From: an uncultured Acidobacteriia bacterium
Lineage (GTDB): Bacteria > Acidobacteriota > Terriglobia > Bryobacterales > Bryobacteraceae
Assembly (NCBI GenBank): GCA_903828455.1
Contig: CAIKMJ010000005.1
Location: 1-64,000, forward strand
Direction: 5' to 3'
Length of the DNA stretch: 64,000 bases
A program made the translations under genes and the position numbers. Below, one piece after another: positions 18,604 to 27,621 of this stretch. The notes beneath the pieces are model-generated. The model was not told the DNA's origin, did no database searches, and was given only the letters and a program-made list of their open reading frames with translations. Numbering within the stretch: the first letter of the stretch is position 1; every line of letters begins with the position of its first letter.

Positions 18604-18730
18604 CGGCGGGCGACGGCTTCGGCGCGTGTAGCATGCTCCGGCAGAATCAAGCGCCGGCAGTGTACGTTCCAGGGAAAAACTTATATACTTTCAGACCGAA
18701 GGTCCTCAACGAGGGCTGCCGAGGGAAATC

Positions 18731-19795
18731 ATGATCGACGATCTTTACCGGGGAAAAGGCATCTCGCGCCGCGATGTTTTGAGGAGCATTGCGGCGACTG
18801 GCGCGGCGGCTGTGGCTGCCGGCGAATTGCTGGGGCAGTTCGTGAATAAGTCGACCGCGAAGGGCGGCCGCATCGACGTGCACCATCACCATATGCCGCC
18901 GGGTCTGACCGGGCCCGCTGCTCCGGTTGCGGCCGGTGCGCAGGCGCGTCCCACATGGACGGTGGAACGGACGCTGGAGCAGATGGATAAGTTCGACATC
19001 GCGGTCTCGATCCTCTCGCTCACGCAGAGCGGCAATATCTTCTACGACAACACCGAGAAGGGCCGGGCGGCAATCCGAAAAGGGAACGATTACGGCGCCA
19101 AAGTGATGGCGGATCATCCGAAGCGCTTTGGCCTGTTTGCGGGCGTACCGTTGCCGGACATTGAAGGCGTGATGAAGGAGATTGAGTACGGTCTCGACAC
19201 GCTGAAGGCCGATGGCATCGGAATCTACACCAACGACAATCAGGGCAAGTGGCCCGGCGACCCGTATTTCGAGCCGATGTGGAAAGAGCTGAACCGGCGC
19301 GGCACGATCGTCTACATGCATCCGCTGGCGCCGCCTTGCTGCAGCAAGCTGAATGACAGCGTGCCGACGTCGATGAACGAATTCGACTTCGACATCACGC
19401 GCGGCTGTACCAGTATTCTGGCCAACGGTATCCTGCACAAGTATCCGAACGTGAAGATCATCATTCCGCATTCCGGCGGCACCATGCCGATGATTGCGGG
19501 CCGGATTAAGGACCGATACCCCACCGATCCGGTACACGCGGAGTACATTCCCAACGGTGTGATCGCCGAACTGCAGAAGTTCTATGTGGATGTCGCCCAC
19601 GCAACCTATCCGTATCCGATGGCTGCGATGCTGAAGTTCTCGCATCCCGACCGGATTCTGTTCGGAACCGATTATCCGGCCGAGCCGATTGAATCGACGG
19701 TGAGCCAGCTTCCCGGTCTGGGTCTTTCGGCAAAGCTGACGCGGGCGATAGAAAGAGAAAACGCGGAAAAACTCTTTCCGCGTTTCAAGGTTTAG
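18731..19795 (+). CDS. Tat-exported amidohydrolase (ACMSD-like TIM barrel)
   Basis: A 354-residue metal-dependent hydrolase or decarboxylase of the amidohydrolase-2 family, the group of 2-amino-3-carboxymuconate-6-semialdehyde decarboxylase. A twin-arginine signal is at the N-terminus (GISRRDVLRSIAATGAAAVA), so it is likely folded in the cytoplasm and exported. Metal ligands: HHHH in IDVHHHHMPPG, His in IYMHPLAP, His in IIIPHSGGTMP and Asp in ILFGTDYPAEP. Many acidobacterial members are of unknown substrate. A GAGGGA ribosome site precedes the ATG. It is downstream of the MBL operon and may be part of it or have its own promoter in the 127-bp gap. Confidence 0.9.
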   Translation: MIDDLYRGKGISRRDVLRSIAATGAAAVAAGELLGQFVNKSTAKGGRIDVHHHHMPPGLTGPAAPVAAGAQARPTWTVERTLEQMDKFDIAVSILSLTQSGNIFYDNTEKGRAAIRKGNDYGAKVMADHPKRFGLFAGVPLPDIEGVMKEIEYGLDTLKADGIGIYTNDNQGKWPGDPYFEPMWKELNRRGTIVYMHPLAPPCCSKLNDSVPTSMNEFDFDITRGCTSILANGILHKYPNVKIIIPHSGGTMPMIAGRIKDRYPTDPVHAEYIPNGVIAELQKFYVDVAHATYPYPMAAMLKFSHPDRILFGTDYPAEPIESTVSQLPGLGLSAKLTRAIERENAEKLFPRFKV

Positions 19796-19854
19796 GCTGA
19801 ATCAGGTTCAGCGCAACTGAGGCTTCGTGGAACTGCCGGCCGGGCCGGAGGCGG

Positions 19855-20811
19855 TTACGCCCCCGGTTTCGCGGTCAGTTCCTGATAGATCACGGTGGTG
19901 AAGCTGGGGAAGCGGGCACTCGCCGTGGGAGAGTCGCCCATCGCCGTGCGGACTTCGTCGAGCGTCTTGCCCTGCGCCACCAGTTCCTTGATCTTTGCGC
20001 GCCTGGCTTCGGCGTCGGCCACGCGCTGCTGGATTTGCGCAGTGGTCAGGATGTCGCCGTGACCTTCCACGTACGTAACGGCCTTGATGCCGGCGATGCC
20101 TTTGACGGTGGTGACCCAGCCTTCGGATGAGCCGTTCTTTTCCTTGTGGATGAGCGGGTCGGCCTTGACGCCGCCGGAGACCAGGTCGCCGGTGAAGACG
20201 ATCTTATCGCCGGGAAGGCCGATGACGAGGTCGCCGCTGGTGTGGGCGTTCGTCCAGTGATAAAAGTCCAGCTTCACGCCTTCGATCTTGAGCGAAGATT
20301 TGTTCTTTGAGATCACTTCGGTGGGGAGATGCCCGGCCGGCGGAGCGCCGCGGCCACCGGCGGAAGCAGCGGCTTCCTGTTCTTTCTTGTTGTTTTCGTG
20401 GGCGATGATGCGCAGCCCGGTGGGGAAGGCGGCGAGACCGTTCACGTGATCCCCGTCGCTGTGCGTGAGAATGACCGTGGTGACCGGCTTCGGTGTGATT
20501 TTGGCGATGTTGTCGAGCAGTTCCTTGCCGCCGGCCTGCGTTGTCTTGGCGTCGATGACGATCACGCCTTTTTCGCCGACGATGACGCCGCTGTTGCCTC
20601 CGTTGCCTTCAATCCAATAGACGTTCGGCTTCAGCTGGTGGACGACAAACGGGGCTTCCGGCTGCGCCGGGCCGCGTCCCTGAGCTTGTCCCTGTCCCTG
20701 ACCCTGGCCCTGACCCCGGCCCTGTTCCTGTCCCTGCGCGAAGGAAAAACTGGATAGCGCGGCGAGAGACGCGACTGCGAATACTGTTCCTAAAACTCTT
20801 CGATGGTGCAT
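19855..20811 (-). CDS. Secreted MBL-fold metallo-hydrolase with Gly-Gln repeat linker
   Basis: A 318-residue exported MBL hydrolase. ATG 20811 is chosen because GAAGGA lies 11 bp upstream and a signal peptide (VLGTVFAVASLAALSSFSFA) follows. Between the signal and the fold is a Gly/Gln/Arg-rich segment (residues 26-52) encoded by six-base repeats. The metal motif is THSDGDHVNGL, that is HxDxDH, a known variant of HxHxDH, with further ligands in HWTNAHTSGD, VFTGDLVSGG and VEGHGDI. It is convergent with the amidohydrolase and divergent from the phosphoesterase at 20987. Substrate unknown. Confidence 0.9.
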   Translation of the reverse strand: MHHRRVLGTVFAVASLAALSSFSFAQGQEQGRGQGQGQGQGQAQGRGPAQPEAPFVVHQLKPNVYWIEGNGGNSGVIVGEKGVIVIDAKTTQAGGKELLDNIAKITPKPVTTVILTHSDGDHVNGLAAFPTGLRIIAHENNKKEQEAAASAGGRGAPPAGHLPTEVISKNKSSLKIEGVKLDFYHWTNAHTSGDLVIGLPGDKIVFTGDLVSGGVKADPLIHKEKNGSSEGWVTTVKGIAGIKAVTYVEGHGDILTTAQIQQRVADAEARRAKIKELVAQGKTLDEVRTAMGDSPTASARFPSFTTVIYQELTAKPGA

Positions 20812-20986
20812 ATGCGACGTGGTCCTTCTTTCCTTCAAAAATCTATCACGTCCGTATGTGGACGGTCGGGGCCTGCAATTTCGACCTCTGTAAATGTTCT
20901 TCAGTAACGGGTTGGCATGTATTTTATTCCGCATATAATTGGAGGCGATACTCGGGCCGGGAAATCTACGGGTAACGCATCCGGAC

Positions 20987-22468
20987 ATGAAAAAGAAGAC
21001 ATCGATTCATCTGAAGTGGCGCCTCGCCGGAGCGGCCGTGTTGTGTGTATGCCTGTGGGCGGCGGTATTGGCGGCGCAGCAGAGCCAGCAGAATATCGAT
21101 GCGGCCACCACGGTGACCGCCGTCAGCCAGGTGCTCGGAAGGCCGACGGATCACTCCATCGCCCTGAATGTGCTGGCGCCGAATGACGTTGAAGCCTACG
21201 TGGAATATGGCACGAAACCAGCCGCGTACACGGGCAAGACGGCCGTGGTGAAATCCGGCGCCCGGACTCCCTTCGAGGTGTCCGTCGACAAGCTGAAGCC
21301 CAATACGCGCTATTACTATCGGCTCCGCTACCGCGAGGCGGGAAAAACGGAGTATGCGGCAGCGAATGAATTTGACTTCCAGACGCAGCGGCCGGCGGGG
21401 AGCACGTTCGTTTTCGACGTGCAGGCGGATTCGCATCCCGAGCGTGTAGTTCGCATGTTCGACGCCGAACTGTACGCCCGCACGATGGCCAGCGTTCGAA
21501 AGGATCACCCTGACTTCTACGTCAGCCTGGGTGACGATTTCAGCATCGACGAGATGAAGGGGACGATTACGCCGGAGCGGGTGGCGCAGGTTTATATCGA
21601 GCAGCGGCCTTACATGGGAATGGCCGGCACCGGGGCGCCGATCTTTCTGGTGAACGGGAATCACGAGCAGGCTGCCAGCTATTTGCTGAACGGAACGCCG
21701 AATAGTCCCGCAGTGTGGGCGGGCATGTCGCGGAACCGGTATTATCCGAATCCCGCGCCGGACGCATTTTACTCCGGTGACAAGGAACCGGTGGAGTTTG
21801 TCGGGTTGCTTCGCGATTACTATGCCTTCACGTGGGGCGATGCGCTCTTTGTGACGCTCGACCCGTACTGGCATTCGAAGGGACCGGTTGGTCAGGTGCT
21901 GGCGCAGGGCAAGGGCAGCGGCGATAAGAAGGGACGCGACCTGTGGGACATCAGTCACGGCGAAGCTCAGTATCGCTGGCTGAAGCAGACGCTGGAGCAG
22001 AGCAAGGCGAAGTACAAGTTCGTATTCGCCCACCACGTGCTCGGCACATTGCGCGGCGGGACCGATATCGCCGATCTTTACGAGTGGGGCGGGCGCAATG
22101 AGAAGGGTGAATGGGAGTTCGACAAACGGCGGCCGGGCTGGGAAATGCCCATCCACCAGCTGATGGTGAAGTACGGTGTGTCGATCTTCTTCCAGGGGCA
22201 CGATCATTTGTTCGTGCGACAGCAGAAGGACGGAGTCGTGTACCAGGAGACGCCGACACCGGCCGATCCGAATTACGACAATCCGAATGACGACGCGTAT
22301 AAGGCGGGAGACCATCTTCCGGCGGCGGGGCATCTTCGCGTGACGGTATCGCCCGGAGCGACGAAGGTCGATTACATACGCTCGTGGCTGCCGAAGGATG
22401 AGAAGGCCGGACACAAGCAGGATGAAGTGGCGTTCAGCTATACGGTGAAGCCAGCCGGGCAGAAATAA
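20987..22468 (+). CDS. Secreted metallophosphoesterase with FN3-like N-terminus (paralogue B)
   Basis: A 493-residue exported phosphoesterase, start ATG 20987 (MKKKTSIHLKWR). Signal peptide to about residue 31, FN3/purple-acid-phosphatase domain about 48-135, calcineurin-type domain after that. Metal motifs are all intact: QADSHPER, LGDDFSID, VNGNHEQA, FAHHVLGT and FQGHDHLFV. It is followed after 40 bp by a close paralogue on the same strand (22509), so the two form a tandem duplication, probably one transcript ending at the strong terminator near 24000. Family members cleave phosphomonoesters or diesters; which one is unknown. Confidence 0.93.
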   Translation: MKKKTSIHLKWRLAGAAVLCVCLWAAVLAAQQSQQNIDAATTVTAVSQVLGRPTDHSIALNVLAPNDVEAYVEYGTKPAAYTGKTAVVKSGARTPFEVSVDKLKPNTRYYYRLRYREAGKTEYAAANEFDFQTQRPAGSTFVFDVQADSHPERVVRMFDAELYARTMASVRKDHPDFYVSLGDDFSIDEMKGTITPERVAQVYIEQRPYMGMAGTGAPIFLVNGNHEQAASYLLNGTPNSPAVWAGMSRNRYYPNPAPDAFYSGDKEPVEFVGLLRDYYAFTWGDALFVTLDPYWHSKGPVGQVLAQGKGSGDKKGRDLWDISHGEAQYRWLKQTLEQSKAKYKFVFAHHVLGTLRGGTDIADLYEWGGRNEKGEWEFDKRRPGWEMPIHQLMVKYGVSIFFQGHDHLFVRQQKDGVVYQETPTPADPNYDNPNDDAYKAGDHLPAAGHLRVTVSPGATKVDYIRSWLPKDEKAGHKQDEVAFSYTVKPAGQK

Positions 22469-22508
22469 GTTCCGATTGTACTTACAAAGACAGGCAGGAC
22501 AAACAACG

Positions 22509-23963
22509 ATGACATCCAGACAAATTACATGGCGAATTGCGGGAGCCGGCGTGCTCGGCCTTTGCATGTGGGCCGCGCTTTCCCCGGCGCAGCAGAGTCT
22601 GCAGAGCGTGGATGCGCTGACGACGGTGAAGGCGATGACCCAGGTGATGGGGCGTCCCACAGATCATTCGGTGGCACTGAGCGTGCTCGGCCCGGATGCG
22701 CTGGAAGCTTATGCCGAATATGGCGTGAAGCCCGGCGTCTACACCGGCAAGACGGCGGTGGCGAAGTCCGGGCCCCGCACTCCGTTTGAACTGACGATGG
22801 ACAAGCTGACCGCCAACACGCACTACTATTACCGGCTGCAGTATCGCCAACCCGGCGCGGCTGCTTTTACGCCGGCGGCGGAATACGGCTTCCAGACCCA
22901 GCGTCCTGCCGGCAGCACGTACGTATTTGCGGTGCAGGCCGATTCGCACCCGGAGCGCCTGCAAAAGATGTTCGACCCGGAGCTCTACGCACGCACCATG
23001 GCGGAAGTCAGTAAAGAAAAGGCCGACTTCTTCATCACGCTGGGCGACGATTTCAGCATCGACACCGGCAATATGGCATCGGCTCCGGAAAAGGTTGCTC
23101 AGGTCTACATCAATCAGCGGAATTTCCTCGGGATGGGCGGAGTCTCGATGCCGGTATTTCTGGTCAACGGCAATCACGAGCAGGCCGCCATGTATCTGCT
23201 GAATGGCACCCCGAACAATCCGGCGGTATGGGCCGGCAATTCGCGCAACCGCTACTATCCGAATCCGGCGCCGGACAGTTTCTACACGGGCGACGCCGAA
23301 CCGGTAGAGCACATCGGACTGCTTCGCGACTACTACGCGTTCACATGGGGCGACGCGCTGTTTATTTCGATCGATCCATACTGGCATTCCAAGGTTCCCG
23401 TCGACAATGTGCTGGCCAACAACGGCGCAAAGCGAGCCGATCTGTGGGACATCACGCACGGTGAAGCGCAGTATCGCTGGCTGCAAAAAACGCTGTCGGA
23501 GAGCAAGGCGAAGTACAAATTCATGTTCGCCCATCACGTGCTGGGCACGGGCCGCGGCGCGGTGGAGATCGCCGATGGCTACGAATGGGGCGGCAAAGGG
23601 AAAACCGGCGAGTGGGAGTTCGATAAGCGGCGCCCGGGCTGGGAAATGCCGATCCACCAGATGATGGTGAAGTACGGCGTGAGCATCTTCTTCCAGGGAC
23701 ACGATCACCTGTTCGTGCACCAGCAGAAAGACGGCGTGGTCTACCAGGAGACGCCGACGCCCGCCGATCCGAACTACGACAATCCCAATGCAGCCGCGTA
23801 CAAGACGGGCGAACACTACAATGCGGCGGGGCACATTCGCGTGACGATTTCGCCGCAAAACGCGAAGGTTGATTACATCCGCTCGTGGCTGCCCAAAGAT
23901 GAAGTAGACGGGCACAAGCAGGGTGAAGTCGCGTTTTCGTACAACGTGAAGCCCGGCAAGTAA
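22509..23963 (+). CDS. Secreted metallophosphoesterase with FN3-like N-terminus (paralogue C)
   Basis: A 484-residue exported phosphoesterase, start ATG 22509 (MTSRQITWR), with GCAGGA upstream. It has the same layout as its neighbour at 20987 and complete metal motifs (QADSHPER, LGDDFSID, VNGNHEQA, FAHHVLGT, FQGHDHLFV). The first 40 residues are much closer to the copy at 9045 than to the adjacent copy at 20987, so the order of duplication is not simply tandem. It is the last gene before a strong terminator. Confidence 0.93.
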   Translation: MTSRQITWRIAGAGVLGLCMWAALSPAQQSLQSVDALTTVKAMTQVMGRPTDHSVALSVLGPDALEAYAEYGVKPGVYTGKTAVAKSGPRTPFELTMDKLTANTHYYYRLQYRQPGAAAFTPAAEYGFQTQRPAGSTYVFAVQADSHPERLQKMFDPELYARTMAEVSKEKADFFITLGDDFSIDTGNMASAPEKVAQVYINQRNFLGMGGVSMPVFLVNGNHEQAAMYLLNGTPNNPAVWAGNSRNRYYPNPAPDSFYTGDAEPVEHIGLLRDYYAFTWGDALFISIDPYWHSKVPVDNVLANNGAKRADLWDITHGEAQYRWLQKTLSESKAKYKFMFAHHVLGTGRGAVEIADGYEWGGKGKTGEWEFDKRRPGWEMPIHQMMVKYGVSIFFQGHDHLFVHQQKDGVVYQETPTPADPNYDNPNAAAYKTGEHYNAAGHIRVTISPQNAKVDYIRSWLPKDEVDGHKQGEVAFSYNVKPGK

Positions 23964-23983
23964 AGCCAGTTCAGCGCAAATAG

Positions 23984-24016
23984 AAAAAGGCCGCCCGTGA
24001 AGGGGCGGCCTTTTTT
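23984..24016 (+). terminator. Strong bidirectional rho-independent terminator
   Basis: AAAAAGGCCGCCC (23984-23996) pairs with GGGCGGCCTTTTT across a short loop, with a T run on the plus side and, by symmetry, on the minus side too. It separates the phosphoesterase pair from the convergent guaA gene and probably serves both. Confidence 0.92.
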
Positions 24017-24066
24017 ATTCCACGCTCGCCTTTTATTCCCACTCGCCTTTAATTCCCACTCCCGGC

Positions 24067-25866
24067 CTATTCCCATTCGATGGTGCCTGGCGGCTTGTGC
24101 GTCAGATCGTAGTAGACACCGGCAAGATCGGCAATACCCATGAGGCGCTCGGCCATGTCCTGCAGCAGCTTGTCAGGCATCACGACAGAATCCGCCGTCA
24201 TGCCGTCTACGGACTGGATGGGGCGCAGCACGATGGAGTCGCGCTCGGTGCCGCAGCCGAGCGGAATCAGTACAACGGGGAACTGCCAGACCTGCGATTC
24301 GAAACCGGAAACCGCGCACATCTCGCGTACGATGGCATCGGCGCGACGCAGCAGTTCGAGACGACCGTGCGTGATGACGCTGTCGAAAACGCGTTGCTGC
24401 TCGAGCGGTTCGCGCGAGGCCACGCGCGCGATTACGCGGTTGACGTGCGCGGTGCGGTTGACCAGTTCGGTCGCTTCATCCTGCAGGCGCGCGGCGGCGG
24501 AAGGGAAGCGGTCGATCGCGAGCACCGGTGCGTAGCTGCGCGAATCGCCCTGCACGCCGACCGAACGCACGGGCACGAGCCAGCCTTCGGGGATGCGTGT
24601 CACTGCGGCATCGGTATCCGAGCAGAGGCAGCGGATGGCGAGACCGGGGCCGGGAAACGGGTGCCGGTCGAGCAGCGCATCGGGCAGGCCGAGCTGGCGG
24701 CCGATGGCGCGCACTTCATCCTTATAGAACTCGGCGAGCGGTTCGACGATGCGGCCGGCTTCAATGAGCGCGCGAATTGCGGGGACGCGGTTGTGGTGCG
24801 TCTTGATGGTGGCTGACTTGGTGGTGCCGCCGGATTCAATCGTGTCCGGATAGATGGTGCCCTGGCCGAGAATCCAGTTGTCGTCCAGCAGGCCGCGCGT
24901 TTCGATGATGCGTTCCTGCACTTTGACGAACTCTTCGCCGATGATGTGACGCTTCAGTTCGGGCTCGCGGGCGAGTTCCAGCGGACGCAGGAAGTCTTCC
25001 TCGCAGTGGGCGATCTCCACGACGCCGTGGCCCAGCTTTTCGAATGTCTGCTCAACGAATTCGGTTTCTCCGGCGCGCATCAGGCCGGTATCGACATAGA
25101 CTCCGGCGACGCGGCCCGGACCGAGCGCGCGCAGGCAGAGCGTGAAGGCAACGGTGGAATCGACGCCGCCGGATACAAAGAAGAAGACGTTGCGATTGCC
25201 GACCGTGCGGCGAATCTGTTCCTCGACAAGCGCGACGCGCTGGCCTGCGTTCCAGTCTTTCGTGCAGCCACAGATGGAGAAGACGAAGTTTTCGAGGATA
25301 CGTGTGCCGGGTGCCGAATGCACGACTTCGGGGTGGAACTGCACGCCGTAGACGTTGCGGGCCGGGTCTTCGATGACGGCGGTGTCGCAGGTGGACGTGG
25401 TTGCGGTGACGCCGAAGCCGGGGGGCAGGGACATGACGACGTCGCGGTGCGACATCCAGACCTGCTCGCGGTCGGCAACGCCGGTCAGAAGTTTCGACTC
25501 ACCGGCCGATGCGGCCAGATCGAGGATGGCAAGGCCGAATTCGCCTTTGTCGCCCTTGCGGACTTCGCCGCCCAGCAGGTGTGAGATCAGGTGGTGGCCG
25601 TAACAGATGCCGAGCACCGGTTTGCCGCTGGTGAGGACGGCTTGCTCCATGGTCGGACTGGAATCGTCATAGACGCTGTGCGGGCCGCCGGAGATGATGA
25701 TGCCGCGCGCACCCGCGAGTTTTTCGGGCGCGGTCTCGCTGGGGAAGACTTCGGAAGAGACGCCGAGTTCCCGGATCTTGCGGGCAATTAGGTGACAGTA
25801 CTGGCCGCCCGTGTCCAGCACAGCGATCTGAGCGTTTGTAGAAAGCAATTTTATTCTTTGTACCAT
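24067..25866 (-). CDS. guaA: GMP synthase (glutamine-hydrolysing), long form
   Basis: GuaA aminates XMP to GMP using ammonia from glutamine. The 599-residue protein has the class I amidotransferase domain with Cys88 (LGICYGHH), His178 and Glu180 (VQFHPEV), the ATP pyrophosphatase P-loop SGGVDS at 232-237, and the C-terminal dimerisation domain ending KPPGTIEWE. It is about 75 residues longer than the E. coli enzyme, the extra lying in the dimerisation part (RSYAPVLAIDRFPSAAARL and on), a layout closer to the long GMP synthases of eukaryotes and some bacteria. It is transcribed leftward, behind the protease gene and a terminator, so it probably has its own promoter in the 85-bp gap. Confidence 0.96.
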   Translation of the reverse strand: MVQRIKLLSTNAQIAVLDTGGQYCHLIARKIRELGVSSEVFPSETAPEKLAGARGIIISGGPHSVYDDSSPTMEQAVLTSGKPVLGICYGHHLISHLLGGEVRKGDKGEFGLAILDLAASAGESKLLTGVADREQVWMSHRDVVMSLPPGFGVTATTSTCDTAVIEDPARNVYGVQFHPEVVHSAPGTRILENFVFSICGCTKDWNAGQRVALVEEQIRRTVGNRNVFFFVSGGVDSTVAFTLCLRALGPGRVAGVYVDTGLMRAGETEFVEQTFEKLGHGVVEIAHCEEDFLRPLELAREPELKRHIIGEEFVKVQERIIETRGLLDDNWILGQGTIYPDTIESGGTTKSATIKTHHNRVPAIRALIEAGRIVEPLAEFYKDEVRAIGRQLGLPDALLDRHPFPGPGLAIRCLCSDTDAAVTRIPEGWLVPVRSVGVQGDSRSYAPVLAIDRFPSAAARLQDEATELVNRTAHVNRVIARVASREPLEQQRVFDSVITHGRLELLRRADAIVREMCAVSGFESQVWQFPVVLIPLGCGTERDSIVLRPIQSVDGMTADSVVMPDKLLQDMAERLMGIADLAGVYYDLTHKPPGTIEWE

Positions 25867-25890
25867 CCGTCCCCGTGCCGGGGGAGGAGG

Positions 25891-25921
25891 GGAAACGAAA
25901 ACGGCGGCCCGAAGGCCGCCG
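25891..25921 (-). terminator. Rho-independent terminator of the CtpA-like protease gene
   Basis: An 8-bp GC stem, CGGCGGCC (25902-25909) and GGCCGCCG (25914-25921), with a four-base loop. On the minus strand it is followed by TTTTCGTTT. It lies 30 bp behind the protease stop codon. Confidence 0.85.
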
Positions 25922-25951
25922 CTCGCGCGATAACAGTTTCGCTTTGCGGAT

Positions 25952-27541
25952 TTACTTCTTCATCCGCTCCACAATAATTTTTCTGGCGTTATTCAGCAGA
26001 GCCTGTGCCTTCGGCATGGCTTCAATGGCCGCTTCCACTTCCGGATCGTTGCGGATGTCGTACTTACGGCTCTCATCCACGCTGAAGGCGGTCTTGTATA
26101 TTTCCGACTGAACGCGGCGGCGGACCCAGTCGTAATCCTTCGTGAAGTCGGCCTCGGTAAATTCCACTTTTTCCGAGAGCAGGAAGTCGTGGAAGGAATT
26201 CATTGTGGCCGTATCCACATTCCAGCCGGCCGGCAGGGGTTCGCGATGCGAGGCGAAGAAGTGCTTCGTGTAGTTCGAAAGTGAATAGGAGGTGATCATG
26301 AGCACCTCGAAGGCGTCCAGCTTCGGCGCCGTGTACTTTTCATCCGGCGAGATGCCGCCGCCGCCGTAAACCACGCGACCGCTGTCGGTGCTCTTCACGT
26401 CGGACATATTCCGCGCCGCGGTGTTGTTGCGGTAGTAGTAATCGAAGAACGAAGTGTTGCTGTAGTCGCGCTGGATCAGGCGGCCGCTCGGCGTGTAGTA
26501 CTTCGCCGTGGTCAGCGCGAGTCCGGTGTTTTCCACCAGCGGATAAACCGTTTGCACCAGACCCTTGCCGAAGGTGTTGTCTCCCAGAATCCAGGCGCGG
26601 TCATGATCCTGCAGGGAGCCGGACACGATCTCCGCAGCCGAAGCCGAGTTACGGTTCACCAGCACCACGATGGGGTAGTTGCGGCCCTTATTGCCATTGC
26701 GCGCCGTGTAAACGCGTTCGGCGGAGGAACGGCCCTTGTGGGAAACGATCACGTCGCCCTTGGGCAGGAAGTGATCGCCTACCGAAACGGCTTCGTTAAG
26801 AAGTCCGCCGGGATTGCCGCGCAGATCGAGCACCAGGCCTTTGAGCGAATCCTCATCCATGGCCTTGAGGGCTTCTTCCATTTCGTGGCTGGTAGTTTCG
26901 TTGAACTGTTCGAGGAAGACGTAGCCGATATTATTGCGAACGACGAAGGAGTCCGGCACGCTCTTGCGGTTGATTTCGTCGCGGATGATATTGAACGTCA
27001 GCGGGTCGTCGTTGCCTTCGCGCGCGATGCGGATGGTGACAGGAGTACCTTTCGGTCCTTTCAGCAGGTCGGCGACGTGGGTGGAATCGAGATTATCGGT
27101 GGACGTGCCGTTGACGGTGACGATCACGTCATTGGGACGAAGCCCAGCTTTATACGCTGGCGATCCGACAAACGGGGCGACAACGATGGTCTTGCCGTTA
27201 CGGCCGACCACCTGCATGCCTACTCCGTAATAATGCCCGCGCTGTTCTTCGCGGAGATTTTCCAGGTCCTTGGGGTCGAAGAAGTTGGAGTGCGGGTCGA
27301 GCGTGCGCAGCATGCCCGGGATGGCGCCCTTATAGATGGCTTTATCGGCGCTGACGGGGTCGGCGAAGTTCTGTTCCACGGTGGAATAAACCTTCGTGAA
27401 GGACTTCATGCTCTTGTTGATGTCGTCGTCGGCCGTGGCTGCGGACGCGACCGAAACACTGGGACCGTACAGCCCGCCAATTACGGCGGAACCGAGCACC
27501 AGCACCGGAATCAGCAACAAAGAGCGGCGATTATAAGCCAT
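25952..27541 (-). CDS. Carboxy-terminal processing protease (S41 family, CtpA/Prc-like)
   Basis: A 529-residue periplasmic serine protease. A signal or anchor helix (residues 7-24) is followed by an N-terminal helical part, a PDZ domain (about 105-190, YYGVGMQVVGRNGKTIVVAPFVGSPA split around the carboxylate-binding loop) and the S41 catalytic core with LVLDLRGNPGGLL, the serine motif NRNSASAAE (296-304) and Lys326 in FGKGLVQ, the Ser-Lys dyad of the family. It trims or degrades envelope proteins from the C-terminus. An IS-like element sits 48 bp upstream and on the same strand; its target site overlaps what could be the native -35 box. Confidence 0.95.
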   Translation of the reverse strand: MAYNRRSLLLIPVLVLGSAVIGGLYGPSVSVASAATADDDINKSMKSFTKVYSTVEQNFADPVSADKAIYKGAIPGMLRTLDPHSNFFDPKDLENLREEQRGHYYGVGMQVVGRNGKTIVVAPFVGSPAYKAGLRPNDVIVTVNGTSTDNLDSTHVADLLKGPKGTPVTIRIAREGNDDPLTFNIIRDEINRKSVPDSFVVRNNIGYVFLEQFNETTSHEMEEALKAMDEDSLKGLVLDLRGNPGGLLNEAVSVGDHFLPKGDVIVSHKGRSSAERVYTARNGNKGRNYPIVVLVNRNSASAAEIVSGSLQDHDRAWILGDNTFGKGLVQTVYPLVENTGLALTTAKYYTPSGRLIQRDYSNTSFFDYYYRNNTAARNMSDVKSTDSGRVVYGGGGISPDEKYTAPKLDAFEVLMITSYSLSNYTKHFFASHREPLPAGWNVDTATMNSFHDFLLSEKVEFTEADFTKDYDWVRRRVQSEIYKTAFSVDESRKYDIRNDPEVEAAIEAMPKAQALLNNARKIIVERMKK

Positions 27542-27588
27542 TGACGAAAACCCGTCCTTATACAGAAGTATAACAGCGATATGACAGG

Positions 27589-27596
27589 CCCCAGTG
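27589..27596. repeat. Target site duplication, left copy
   Basis: CCCCAGTG directly abuts the left end of the mobile element. The same eight bases follow the right end at 29767-29774. Eight-base duplications are typical of IS1-family insertion. Confidence 0.93.
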
Positions 27597-27621
27597 GGTA
27601 GTGTCCTAAATCTGCGTTGAT
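27597..27621 (+). repeat. Left terminal inverted repeat of the mobile element
   Basis: Twenty-five bases beginning GGTAGTGTCCTAAA, matching the complement of 29742-29766 with one mismatch (position 15). The last codons and the stop of the transposase gene lie inside it. Confidence 0.93.
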
